NCBI RefSeq assembly: GCF_000725345.1 | Contig: NZ_CP008852.1 | Coordinates: 1,393,693 to 1,457,692 of the forward strand | Origin: Pelosinus sp. UFO1 | Lineage (GTDB): Bacteria; Bacillota; Negativicutes; DSM-13327 | Direction of reading: 5' to 3' | DNA length: 64,000 nt | In this document: positions 1-8,270 of the stretch, in pieces | Numbering within the stretch: the first letter of the stretch is position 1 | Layout of the letters: every line of letters starts with the position of its first letter | The notes under the pieces: generated by a model | What the model was told of the DNA's origin: nothing | Database searches by the model: none | The model's input: the letters and a program-made list of their open reading frames with translations, nothing else | Program-made: the position numbers and the translations under genes

Positions 1-156
1 AAAGACTATGCTGCACAAATCTTCTTGCAATGGTTTATAACAGAACAAGTAGAAGAAGAAGCGAATGCTTCTGCAGTATTAGAAAGATTGAAATTTGTTG
101 GCGATAAAGGCGGCTCCCTTCTTTATATTGATAAAGAACTTGGGAAACGCGATTAA
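1..156 (+). CDS. Ferritin, C-terminal end (partial)
   Basis: The first 51 residues in the window are the tail of a gene that starts outside it. They contain the pattern [11 protein letters not shown], which matches the last long helix of bacterial ferritins, followed by a short Gly-rich helix-E region ending in LGKRD. Bacterial ferritins store iron as a mineral in a 24-subunit cytoplasmic shell. The glutamates of the TEQVEEE segment include ferroxidase-centre and iron-site ligands in the family. A hairpin terminator follows directly. Only the C-terminus is visible, so the ferroxidase centre cannot be checked; a related ferritin-like family is possible but less likely. Confidence 0.8.
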   Translation, partial: KDYAAQIFLQWFITEQVEEEANASAVLERLKFVGDKGGSLLYIDKELGKRD

Positions 157-164
157 TAGTATTG

Positions 165-212
165 AAGAAGAATTCATTCCTGGATGGGATGGATTCTTCT
201 TTTTGATTTTTT
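165..212 (+). terminator. Rho-independent terminator after ferritin
   Basis: The arms at 165-180 and 186-201 pair over 16 positions (two G-U wobbles) around a five-base loop, followed by a T-rich run. It lies just after the ferritin stop codon and ends that transcript before the biotin promoter. Confidence 0.8.
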
Positions 213-310
213 TGCTATGGCGACGCTTACTCGTTTTGCTAGGCATGGGAGTAGTTGCCCATTGATTTTAAAGAGCTTAGGATGAAATTAGCAGCCAGTG
301 AAATCATAAC

Positions 311-339
311 TTGATTATTTTACCAGTTATTACTATAAT
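311..339 (+). promoter_or_regulatory. Promoter of bioH-bioC
   Basis: TTGATT (311-316), a 17-base spacer and a perfect TATAAT (334-339) form a strong sigma-A promoter. The -10 box is the first part of the BirA-like inverted repeat, so a bound repressor would cover the start of transcription. Confidence 0.8.
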
Positions 340-385
340 AGTATTGTTAACGTCACCGTGTTATTTGGTTAACAATACTATTATA
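334..385. promoter_or_regulatory. BirA operator (biotin repressor site)
   Basis: Two 18-base arms (334-351 and 368-385) are perfect inverted copies separated by 16 bases. Each inner end carries TTGTTAAC / GTTAACAA, the half-sites known for the biotin protein ligase/repressor BirA in Firmicutes, with the usual spacing of about 15 bases. The site overlaps the -10 box and start region of the bioH promoter and ends at the ribosome binding site. Biotin-bound BirA would be expected to shut this promoter. Confidence 0.85.
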
Positions 386-399
386 AAGGAGTGTCTAAG

Positions 400-1098
400 A
401 TGTCAGTCCTTTTCATTCATGGTTGGGCAACTAATAAAGCCATTTGGCCGCAAAGTCTTACGGGGGAAGGAAAGCATATTTATGATTGTGCAAACTACCC
501 TAATTATCAACATTTGACAAAAACTTTTTTGGAGATATGCAAGCAGGAAGAGGAAAAAATTACACTGGTGGGATGGTCTTTAGGAGGGATGTTATCGTTG
601 CAATTGGCGGCTGAGTATACCGAGAAAATTGCGCGGCTGATTCTTCTATCCACTACACCGCGCTTTACTTTGTGCCAGAGTTATGAGGGGGGATTACCTG
701 GAAGTGTAGTAAAAAAATTAAGCCGCAAGCTTCCTCGTAATCCATGGGAGACCCAAATGGAGTTTTATCATTTAATGTTTTCTCCAATGGAAAAAGAATG
801 GCAACAAAAATTTATTACTCACATAGCGCCTCATTTTTCTAACATTAATGTTAAGAATTTGCAAGCAGGGCTTTCTTATTTAATGGAACAAGATTTACGG
901 CAGGAGCTGGCGAAAGTTAATATTCCCTGTCTCATTATCCATGGTATGGAAGATAAGATTTGCCCCCCTAACGCTGCTCAATACTTGTTGCAGCATTTGC
1001 CACAGGCCGAGCTAAGGTTGCTGCATGGCACAGGGCATGTTCCTTTTATAACGCAAGAAAAGTATGTAAAAGATCTAGTACTGGAGGGGATATCATGA
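400..1098 (+). CDS. bioH: BioH-like pimeloyl-ACP methyl ester esterase
   Basis: An alpha/beta hydrolase of 232 residues. It starts FIHGWATN (oxyanion region) and has the nucleophile elbow GWSLGG with the catalytic serine, an acid in HGMEDK and the catalytic histidine in GTGHVPF near the end. BioH removes the methyl group from pimeloyl-ACP methyl ester once the chain is built, the last step in making the pimelate part of biotin. It overlaps the bioC start by four bases, which supports this role, since BioC adds that methyl group. The start at 400 has AAAGGAG eight bases upstream; a GTG at 391 lies at the edge of that site. Regulation is by the BirA-type operator upstream. Other esterases (BioG/BioK types) cannot be excluded from sequence alone. 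Confidence 0.8.
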   Translation: MSVLFIHGWATNKAIWPQSLTGEGKHIYDCANYPNYQHLTKTFLEICKQEEEKITLVGWSLGGMLSLQLAAEYTEKIARLILLSTTPRFTLCQSYEGGLPGSVVKKLSRKLPRNPWETQMEFYHLMFSPMEKEWQQKFITHIAPHFSNINVKNLQAGLSYLMEQDLRQELAKVNIPCLIIHGMEDKICPPNAAQYLLQHLPQAELRLLHGTGHVPFITQEKYVKDLVLEGIS

Positions 1099-1889
1099 TT
1101 AACAAAACCCAGGTAAGCTGTCATTTTGGCAGAAGGTCTCAAGCGTATGATGAATATGCAGTTGTACAAAAAAACATGGGATATTCCCTATTGGAATTGG
1201 TTAAAGAAGCTGGAGTATTTCAGAATATCTTGGAAATTGGCTGTGGTACAGGATTCTTGACAGGATTGTTAGCACAAATGTATCCGAAGGCAAAAATTAC
1301 CGCTAGCGATATTTCATCAGAAATGTTAACAGTGGCTAGTAAAAATTTATCCCAATATGAGAATGTAAGTTATGTGTTGGAAGATGGAGAAGATCTAAAG
1401 TTGTCTGAGAAGTTTGATTTGATTGTTTCTAATGCTGCGTTTCAGTGGTTTAATGATTATCAACAGGCTTTTACGCAAATGGAGCGTCATTTATTACCTG
1501 GAGGGTGTCTTATCTATGCTACCTTTGGTGAACATACTTTTTATGAATTGAATCAGTCCTTTCAAGCTGCCCATAGGTCTTTAGAAATTACAAAGGTGCA
1601 TCATGGCCCTGAGTTTATTTCTATGCAAAAATTAGCTCATATTACTTCTGGTCTAGGGCTTTCAGTTCACCTTCAGGAAGAAAATATAACAGAAAAATTC
1701 AAATGTGTTCGGGAGTTTTTGACGTCAGTAAAAAAAATAGGAGCTAACAATTCTTCTAACGGGAATAATATATTAATTCATCGACAGCTTATGTTATCGA
1801 TGATGGATTTTTATAAAAATACATTTGAGCAGCTTGGGCAAATACCTGCTACATATCATATTATTTATGGCAGCCACCAAAAAAGCTAG
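1095..1889 (+). CDS. bioC: Malonyl-ACP O-methyltransferase BioC
   Basis: A 264-residue class I SAM-dependent methyltransferase. The SAM motif EIGCGTGFLTG is near residue 47, the acidic strand-2 end TASDIS follows, and SNAAFQWF near residue 112 is typical of BioC. BioC methylates malonyl-ACP so that the fatty-acid machinery can extend it as a disguised primer to pimeloyl-ACP methyl ester, in the cytoplasm. It overlaps bioH by ATGA and is probably translationally coupled to it. No bioA, bioB, bioD or bioF is present in the window, so the rest of the pathway must be elsewhere. Confidence 0.9.
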   Translation: MINKTQVSCHFGRRSQAYDEYAVVQKNMGYSLLELVKEAGVFQNILEIGCGTGFLTGLLAQMYPKAKITASDISSEMLTVASKNLSQYENVSYVLEDGEDLKLSEKFDLIVSNAAFQWFNDYQQAFTQMERHLLPGGCLIYATFGEHTFYELNQSFQAAHRSLEITKVHHGPEFISMQKLAHITSGLGLSVHLQEENITEKFKCVREFLTSVKKIGANNSSNGNNILIHRQLMLSMMDFYKNTFEQLGQIPATYHIIYGSHQKS

Positions 1890-1943
1890 GGTGCTTTTGG
1901 AGTCATACTTGTATTATGGTTTGGTAGAAACTTTTTTTGAAAT

Positions 1944-1973
1944 GAATAGCTTTTAAGATAACAGTAGATAATA
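1944..1973 (+). promoter_or_regulatory. Possible forespore sigma-G/F promoter
   Basis: GAATA (1944-1948), an 18-base spacer and GATAATA (1967-1973) resemble the sigma-G pattern GHATR-N18-CATWHTA with one mismatch in the -10. It sits in front of a spore-protein gene, where such a promoter is expected. Confidence 0.45.
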
Positions 1974-2010
1974 TAGTCAGATCCTCAAAAATCTACTGGA
2001 GGTGAATAGT

Positions 2011-2214
2011 ATGGGTAAAGGCGTAATGTCACAAGAATACAAAGATAAATTAGCCCATGATCTTGGCTTCGGTGAGAAAGTGGAAGATGGAAATTGGAGC
2101 GATGTCACTACCGGTGAAGTCGGATCTATGGTACGTGAGGCTATAAAACGCGGTGAGCAGGCAATGGTAGAAAAAGCAGAAAAAAATGGTAATAGCCATC
2201 AAAATATACAGTAG
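2011..2214 (+). CDS. Alpha/beta-type small acid-soluble spore protein
   Basis: A 67-residue hydrophilic protein. The segments YKDKLAHDLGF and GEVGSMVREAIKRGEQ match the two conserved helices of alpha/beta SASPs, in the short form found in clostridia and Negativicutes. SASPs coat spore DNA and protect it from UV and other damage, and are degraded at germination to supply amino acids. The usual GPR protease site (E-I/F-A in the first helix) appears altered (LAHDLGF). GGAGGTG six bases before ATG 2011 sets the start. The gene stands alone between a possible forespore promoter and a hairpin. It shows the organism makes endospores. Confidence 0.85.
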   Translation: MGKGVMSQEYKDKLAHDLGFGEKVEDGNWSDVTTGEVGSMVREAIKRGEQAMVEKAEKNGNSHQNIQ

Positions 2215-2220
2215 TCCTTT

Positions 2221-2256
2221 TAGTCCAGAAGTTTGAAAAACTTCTGGACTATACTT
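2221..2256 (+). terminator. Terminator hairpin after the spore protein gene
   Basis: A perfect 14-base stem (2221-2234 with 2238-2251) and a GAA loop lie seven bases after the stop codon. The following tract is only moderately T-rich, so efficiency may be partial. Confidence 0.65.
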
Positions 2257-2295
2257 TCTATAGTAAGGGAATGTGTGGTTTCAAGGAGATGTTTT

Positions 2296-2916
2296 ATGAA
2301 GTTACTTTTACATCCACTGCCAATACGGATTTTTCATTGGGTATTGTTTAGTTGTGTTATGGTGCTATTATTTACAGGGCTTTATATAAACACAGCTTGG
2401 GATATGGTACTACTGCCAATGCGAGTCAATCGAAAACTTCATACCCTTTTTAGTGCCATCTTAATCGTGAATCTAATAGGGCATTTGTATTATTATTTAT
2501 ACACGAGAAAAATCACTGATGTTATATTTACACTTCGTGACTGGGTAAATATACCCAGCTTTCTACGTTATGTTTTCTTTATTAAGCCAGATCATCCTAA
2601 CTTTGGTCGCTATAACCCGGGACAGAAGGTTTTGTTCTCCTTTTGGTTTTTAACAATAATAATTGCTGCTATTACAGGCATCATCTTATTATTCCCCGAA
2701 CATTCTCAATGGTTTCAGCGAATGCTAGGTGGGTTAAATATCATTCGAATTTTGCATTTTTACGTAGCAATCTTTTTTGCCATGTCGATTCCTTTACATT
2801 TATATCTTGTATTTACGGAAAGTCCAGCCAATTTACAGGCTATGTTTACTGGATATATTAACAAAGATATAAAACCCGAGATAATCAACAAAGAAAAGGA
2901 AGATCCAAGTATTTAA
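2296..2916 (+). CDS. Cytochrome b, four-helix membrane subunit
   Basis: A 206-residue membrane protein with four hydrophobic helices, each carrying histidines placed to bind two b hemes (RIFHW, KLH/GHLYYY, ILHFY, PLHLYL). It resembles b-type cytochrome subunits that connect hydrogenases or formate dehydrogenases to the quinone pool. The start at 2296 has AAGGAG seven bases before it; the longer frame from 2233 runs through the terminator hairpin and was not used. The gene ends eight bases from the stop codon of the hydrogenase large subunit, facing it, so it is not in the hydrogenase operon. Its partner could still be that enzyme; this is inference. Confidence 0.75.
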   Translation: MKLLLHPLPIRIFHWVLFSCVMVLLFTGLYINTAWDMVLLPMRVNRKLHTLFSAILIVNLIGHLYYYLYTRKITDVIFTLRDWVNIPSFLRYVFFIKPDHPNFGRYNPGQKVLFSFWFLTIIIAAITGIILLFPEHSQWFQRMLGGLNIIRILHFYVAIFFAMSIPLHLYLVFTESPANLQAMFTGYINKDIKPEIINKEKEDPSI

Positions 2917-2923
2917 TGTTAGG

Positions 2924-4327
2924 TTAGAGAGTCATAGGCGGTTTATGTTCTGGGGCATCTATCGTATGGACGGCGCAGGTAAAGCAAGGGTCAAAGGAGC
3001 GGATTACCCGACCAATTTCTATTAGATCTTCTGTATTTGCGACGGGTGTATCTAGCAGGCTTTCTTCGACGGGGCCTCGTTTTCCTTGATTATCGCGAGG
3101 GGAAAAGGTCCAAGCGGTTGGTGTAACAATTTGATAATGTACAATTTTACTATCCTTTATTTTAATCCAGTGGCCTAAAGGTCCACGCATTGCATCTGTT
3201 AGGCCTGCACCTTCCCCTTGCATTGGCACCGCATATTTTGAAAGAGTGGGGCCACCAGGGACAAGCTGGCTAATCCAATCTTGTGCCATGCGGCATATTT
3301 TGAGTGTTTCTTGGGCACGTGTGATGATTCGATCCATAACACCTGTTCCTCGCTGATATTCGCCACTAATCCAAGCCCTGGCTAGTGGTCCTCCTTCAAA
3401 GGCATAACCCTCATAGCGAGGAGATTTTATCCAAGAATAAGCCTCTGCTTTATTCCGGTCGGGTACTGTTGTTCCCTCTATAGGATTACGTGTTTCTTGA
3501 TCATCCTGGTACCAACTGTGCCGTATATCTTCACTAATTTTACTAGTATCCAGAGGCTGTACCTTACCCTTTTCGAAAATAACACCCGACGGAAATTCCC
3601 GTTTACCAGTTATCGGTTGGGGAAACATACCGTAGGATATCATATTGCCTTTGGTACTGCCGATAGTATAGTAATCTTTATAATAATCTGCTAAGACTGC
3701 CACATCATAGAGATAGACGTTTTCAACCCAGTCTGTTAGTTCCTGTAAAATACCTAGGTACGCACTGATGCGGTCAGCGGATGCTTGCTCAGTGACTCCA
3801 GTAACAAGAATTGTTTGCTGCATTGGAATTTTGGCACCAAATATCGCCAGCATTTCATGGGCACGCATCGCCTTGAGCATACCTTCTTTTGTATGAGCCA
3901 TTAATTCGTCAGTCAGCTTTTGGGGTAAGCGATAGTCACCCTCAAGTCGAGGAGTATAGGGAGGCATGTTTGGACCTTTCAAATAATCATAAATGGCCAG
4001 AACGTAAAAGTGACGGATCTGATTTTGTATAATATCTGCTGCAAAAATTAAATTGATGATGTGCTGACCATTTAATGTCGGTGATAATCTAAAGGCCTGC
4101 TGCATGGCAAATGTAGCAGCTACAGCATGTGCGCTGGAACAAATTCCGCAGATACGCTGGGTTAGAAGCGCCGCATCACGTGGATCGCGTCCAATCATCA
4201 TTATTTCAAATCCACGAAACAAAGTAGCCCCAACTGTGGCATCCACTACTTTACCATTTTGAATATCAACGTCCACTCTAAGGGGTTCGTGTACCCTTGT
4301 CATAGGGAAAATTACTTTTTTTGTCAT
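2924..4327 (-). CDS. [NiFe] hydrogenase large subunit
   Basis: A 467-residue protein with both nickel-binding motifs: RICGICSSAH near residue 58 (L1) and DPCFTCAVH near the C-terminus (L2), supplying four cysteines for the Ni-Fe(CN)2CO site. Thirteen residues follow the last histidine, the tail a maturation protease normally removes after nickel insertion, so maturation is of the usual kind. The protein is shorter than classic group 1 large subunits (about 550-600). It lies six bases behind the small subunit and would be co-exported folded with it through the Tat system. No hyp maturation genes or protease gene are in this window. Likely an outward-facing respiratory (uptake) enzyme. Confidence 0.92.
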   Translation of the reverse strand: MTKKVIFPMTRVHEPLRVDVDIQNGKVVDATVGATLFRGFEIMMIGRDPRDAALLTQRICGICSSAHAVAATFAMQQAFRLSPTLNGQHIINLIFAADIIQNQIRHFYVLAIYDYLKGPNMPPYTPRLEGDYRLPQKLTDELMAHTKEGMLKAMRAHEMLAIFGAKIPMQQTILVTGVTEQASADRISAYLGILQELTDWVENVYLYDVAVLADYYKDYYTIGSTKGNMISYGMFPQPITGKREFPSGVIFEKGKVQPLDTSKISEDIRHSWYQDDQETRNPIEGTTVPDRNKAEAYSWIKSPRYEGYAFEGGPLARAWISGEYQRGTGVMDRIITRAQETLKICRMAQDWISQLVPGGPTLSKYAVPMQGEGAGLTDAMRGPLGHWIKIKDSKIVHYQIVTPTAWTFSPRDNQGKRGPVEESLLDTPVANTEDLIEIGRVIRSFDPCFTCAVHTIDAPEHKPPMTL

Positions 4328-4333
4328 ACCTTT

Positions 4334-5566
4334 TCAGTCCTCATTTTTATCTTTGCCTTGAAAGATTTCAGCCAACTTACGTCGCCACCACTTGCGGTGT
4401 CGTACAGGATGATTCGCCTCTAACTTTCTTGTTTTAGCAAGTAAGGCGTTTTTTTGTTTTGTTAGCTCTTCTAATTCTTTTTTCGCTTGCTCTAGTGTCT
4501 CAGGTTCCGAGACTTCGAGGGGTTTGGTACCATCAACATAATGCTTATGTATTCGTTTTTTGTATATTCCAACCGCAAAATGTGTGGCAACACCGCCTGT
4601 ACCTAAAGCTACCATCGCTGCGCCGATCTTCTTTACATTTAATGCAGTGAAAGGAGTTTGAATGTCTGGTAAGTGGTTATAAAAAGGCATCATTCCATCT
4701 GGAAAATTAGGACTGGCACAGCCGATGCAGGGAGCGCCAGCTTTGACAGGCCAATTAACATAATGATTCCACTGGCGCAAAGGGCAATCGGCATGAGTAA
4801 CAGGACCTTTACAGCCTACCCGAAACAAACAACCCTCGCCACCAGGAAAATCAGCAAATATTCCATCCTCAAATTGCTGACGTCTTTGGCATAAATCGTG
4901 AATCGTTTTGCCAAAGAACATAAGGGGACGATTATAACTATCCAATTCGGGTACGCCATAAAACAAAAGGTGACTAAAAGTTCCCGTCATCCAATCAGGA
5001 TGAGCAGGACATCCAGGGATATTGATCACTTGCCTATTTACTACTTCCCATACACCTTTCGCGCCAGCAGGGTTAGGATGAGCTGCGGAAGGGCCACCGA
5101 AGGCAGCACAATCACCAACAGAAATCACATATTTTGCTTTTGCCGCAATATCCATTATTGCATCAAGACCTGTCACCATGTTGCCATTCCTGAGAAAGAC
5201 TTCATTATAGCGGCCGTTATCAGCTGTCATTACAGATCCTTCTACGACAAGCCAAAACTTTCCGGCTTCCTTTTCTAACGTTTCTTCTAATGCTTTGGTG
5301 GCATCCTCACCATTGGCAACATTTAATAGCCAATGATAGCGAACATCTAGTATTTCTGACAGTAATTGTTCTAAGGTGGGGTTCACGGCATTTTCTAGTG
5401 ATACAGAATTTCCCGTGCAAGAGCCAAGTTCCAGCCAAATTACAGGTGCCTTGTTGGTTTTACTTTGCGCAATGGCATTATGCATGATAGGAATTAGGTA
5501 CTCTGTTAGGCTCATTCCCACAGCCGTCGACATACATAAATGAATAAATTCTCGTCTTGAAAGCAT
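4334..5566 (-). CDS. [NiFe] hydrogenase small subunit, Tat-exported, membrane-anchored
   Basis: A 410-residue Fe-S subunit. The N-terminus has a Tat signal (SRREFIHLC and a hydrophobic stretch ending AIAQS). The medial and distal cluster ligands look normal (HDLC, EGC..VGC, ADCP, APCIGC). The proximal cluster is unusual: the first motif reads CTGNS, with Asn where CxxC normally has its second cysteine, while the other two ligands (GDCAAFGG, PGCPAHP) are kept. After a C-terminal membrane helix with a histidine (GVATHFAVG), which may bind a heme of a cytochrome b, there is a further tail of about 70 residues, charged and coiled-coil-like, on the cytoplasmic side. GGAG before the start fits. It shares an intergenic region with fixC. 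Confidence 0.9.
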   Translation of the reverse strand: MLSRREFIHLCMSTAVGMSLTEYLIPIMHNAIAQSKTNKAPVIWLELGSCTGNSVSLENAVNPTLEQLLSEILDVRYHWLLNVANGEDATKALEETLEKEAGKFWLVVEGSVMTADNGRYNEVFLRNGNMVTGLDAIMDIAAKAKYVISVGDCAAFGGPSAAHPNPAGAKGVWEVVNRQVINIPGCPAHPDWMTGTFSHLLFYGVPELDSYNRPLMFFGKTIHDLCQRRQQFEDGIFADFPGGEGCLFRVGCKGPVTHADCPLRQWNHYVNWPVKAGAPCIGCASPNFPDGMMPFYNHLPDIQTPFTALNVKKIGAAMVALGTGGVATHFAVGIYKKRIHKHYVDGTKPLEVSEPETLEQAKKELEELTKQKNALLAKTRKLEANHPVRHRKWWRRKLAEIFQGKDKNED

Positions 5567-5709
5567 AATGAGTCATTCTCCTCAGTGTCACTATACCGTT
5601 TAGTTTTTCCAAGATTGTCTAAAATTATGTGAATGTGGGAAAATAACCCATATGTCCTTCAAGAATAGTAATAATAAGGATACGCAATACTACTGTAAGG
5701 GTGAGTCGT

Positions 5710-7080
5710 ATGTTAAGAGATTGGTATAAGGCAAAAAAATCACGTGAAATCGGCGCGCAAGGCGATCTGCATAATGAGAGCAGTAACGTGAAAAACTATG
5801 ACGTTATTGTGGTTGGAGCGGGTCCCGCAGGAGCTAGTGCTGCTTATTTTATGGCAAAAGAAGGACTGGATGTTTTGCTTTTGGAGCGAGGGCCTTTTCC
5901 AGGGGCTAAGAGCTGTGGTGGTACTTCACTGATTGCCGAACATACTCACAAATTATTCCCTAACTTCTGGGAAGAATGTCACTGCGAACGTATTGTAATC
6001 CAGCAAGCTTATTGGTTTATGACAGAGGATTCGTTACTGTCATCCTCTTTTCAAAGCATGAAACTGGCTGCTGCCCCTTATAATCATTTTACAGTAAAAC
6101 GTAGAAGTCTTTATCAATGGCTTGTTGATAAGGCTAATGCTGTAGGAGTCTCTGTACATCTTAATCATCATGTTACAGAAGTAATATTTGAAGGTACTCA
6201 GGCGATTGGCGTTGAAGTATCATTACCACAAAAATCTAGATTCTTTGCAAATGTTATTATTTTAGCTGACGGGGCCAACTCCTTGGTTGGTGAACGTTCT
6301 GGACTTATACCGAGAGTATCATCCCAAAACTTAGCCCTTTATGTAAAAGAAACCATTGCTCTGTCAGCTCGGGTGATTGAAGAGCGGTTTAATTTGTCTC
6401 CTGGGTATGGTAGTTTAATTGGGTTGATCGGTTATCCTACGGCTGGTTTTAATGGCACTGGCTCGATACATACATTTAAAGACAGTCTCAATATTAATGT
6501 AGGTATGGCAATTTCTGATTTTGCCATATCAGGTATTCGCCCTTATGAGCTGTTGGATCGGATAAAGAACCACCCTTTTATTAAGACCCTATTGATTGGT
6601 GGTAAGACAATCGAATATGGAGGATCGGTAATTCCAGAAGGTGGGTATCATGCCATCCCGAAACTAGTTCATCCGGGATTAATCATCATTGGTGATGCCG
6701 CATCCCTAGTTAATGGTACCCATGGCATAAATTTGGCAATGTGGTCGGGCTTTTTCGCTTCTCAAGCAGTTTATGAGAGTAAAAAAAGTAGGGATTTTTC
6801 AGTAAAAAAGTTATCGTTATATAGTACCTTGTTAGATGAAAGTTTCGTTATGCAGGATCTAAAAGCGAATGCCAAAATTGCCAGCCTACAACGTGACCTT
6901 CCTTATTTATTCGATTTATATACCAAGATAGCGAACGACACAGCCTATCATGTGGCAAAAGTATATTCGATGCCAAAAAAAGCGAAACGTAAATTTATCT
7001 TTAAGAAAATAACCAGTATCCAGCCAATTTTTAAAATGGCTAGTGATATATGGAAAATACTGAAGGTAGTAAAAGGATGA
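5710..7080 (+). CDS. fixC: FixC-like FAD-dependent quinone oxidoreductase
   Basis: A 456-residue flavoprotein of the FixC/geranylgeranyl reductase family. The N-terminal dinucleotide motif VVGAGPAGASAAYF is near residue 31, and a second FAD motif GDAASLVNG lies near residue 330. FixC proteins work with FixX as electron-transfer-flavoprotein:quinone oxidoreductases. An N-terminal extension of about 25 residues precedes the FAD motif. ATG 5710 was preferred to GTG 5701 because the GTG is part of the AAGGGTGA ribosome site. The last four bases overlap fixX. No fixA/fixB (ETF) genes are next to it. Divergent orientation from the hydrogenase may mean shared control, but no operator was recognised. 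Confidence 0.85.
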   Translation: MLRDWYKAKKSREIGAQGDLHNESSNVKNYDVIVVGAGPAGASAAYFMAKEGLDVLLLERGPFPGAKSCGGTSLIAEHTHKLFPNFWEECHCERIVIQQAYWFMTEDSLLSSSFQSMKLAAAPYNHFTVKRRSLYQWLVDKANAVGVSVHLNHHVTEVIFEGTQAIGVEVSLPQKSRFFANVIILADGANSLVGERSGLIPRVSSQNLALYVKETIALSARVIEERFNLSPGYGSLIGLIGYPTAGFNGTGSIHTFKDSLNINVGMAISDFAISGIRPYELLDRIKNHPFIKTLLIGGKTIEYGGSVIPEGGYHAIPKLVHPGLIIIGDAASLVNGTHGINLAMWSGFFASQAVYESKKSRDFSVKKLSLYSTLLDESFVMQDLKANAKIASLQRDLPYLFDLYTKIANDTAYHVAKVYSMPKKAKRKFIFKKITSIQPIFKMASDIWKILKVVKG

Positions 7081-7364
7081 ATAAGATTGATGATCGGCTA
7101 CAATTTCTTCATTATCAAATCGATGAGGACTGGCAGCATGTTATCGTCATAGACGAGGCAATTTGTCAGACCTGTCATAATAAACAATGCTTAACCTTCT
7201 GTCCATCTGGTGTATTTAAAGAAAATAAAGAAAAAGAACAACCGCTACTCATACTGTATAAACAGTGTATCGAGTGTGGCGGTTGCCGTTTGATTTGTGA
7301 TAATATTGATTTTTCTTACCCCAAGGGTGGTTATGGCGTTCTATTTATGGAAGGGGAGTTATAA
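7077..7364 (+). CDS. fixX: FixX-like ferredoxin
   Basis: A 95-residue ferredoxin-like protein with CQTCHNKQCLTFCP near residues 27-40 and CIECGGCRLIC further on, able to hold at least one [4Fe-4S] cluster and perhaps two. FixX passes electrons between the flavoprotein FixC and the quinone pool side. The start ATG overlaps the fixC stop, so the pair is co-translated. The C-terminal KGGYGVLFMEG is typical of FixX. Confidence 0.85.
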   Translation: MNKIDDRLQFLHYQIDEDWQHVIVIDEAICQTCHNKQCLTFCPSGVFKENKEKEQPLLILYKQCIECGGCRLICDNIDFSYPKGGYGVLFMEGEL

Positions 7365-7371
7365 AAGGGAC

Positions 7372-8100
<729 letters not shown>

Positions 8101-8153
8101 CTATTGAAAATAAGAATTATTGTTTCGATAGTGTGGAACCCTAGATGCATTTT

Positions 8154-8220
8154 CACCCGTAGACGGCAATTCATGGTTGCCTGTAGAAACTTTTGGGCCA
8201 TATTCCCAAAAATATACGAG
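8154..8220 (-). ncRNA. Guanine riboswitch (purine aptamer) of xpt
   Basis: The minus strand shows the purine-riboswitch layout. P1 is formed by CTCGTA and TACGGG; P2 TTTGGG/CCCAAA encloses loop AATATGG; the junction AGTTTCTAC follows; P3 AGGCAA/TTGCC encloses loop CCATGAA; the closing junction is GTCTAC. The cytosine in that last junction, at the position called C74 in Bacillus subtilis xpt, indicates guanine/hypoxanthine rather than adenine. Ligand binding should favour the downstream terminator and lower xpt expression. Confidence 0.92.
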
Positions 8221-8241
8221 AATGTAGTAACATGTGAATTT

Positions 8242-8270
8242 ATTCTAGCAGTCTCAAATCTCGTTGTCAA
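8242..8270 (-). promoter_or_regulatory. Promoter of the xpt riboswitch transcript
   Basis: On the minus strand TTGACA (8270-8265), a 17-base spacer and TAGAAT (8247-8242) form a near-consensus sigma-A promoter. It would start transcription about 15 bases before the riboswitch P1 stem. Confidence 0.8.

Noticed and set aside
4673-5278. Plus-strand open frames opposite the hydrogenase small subunit
   Set aside because: They overlap a clearly coding minus-strand gene in another frame and show no family features.
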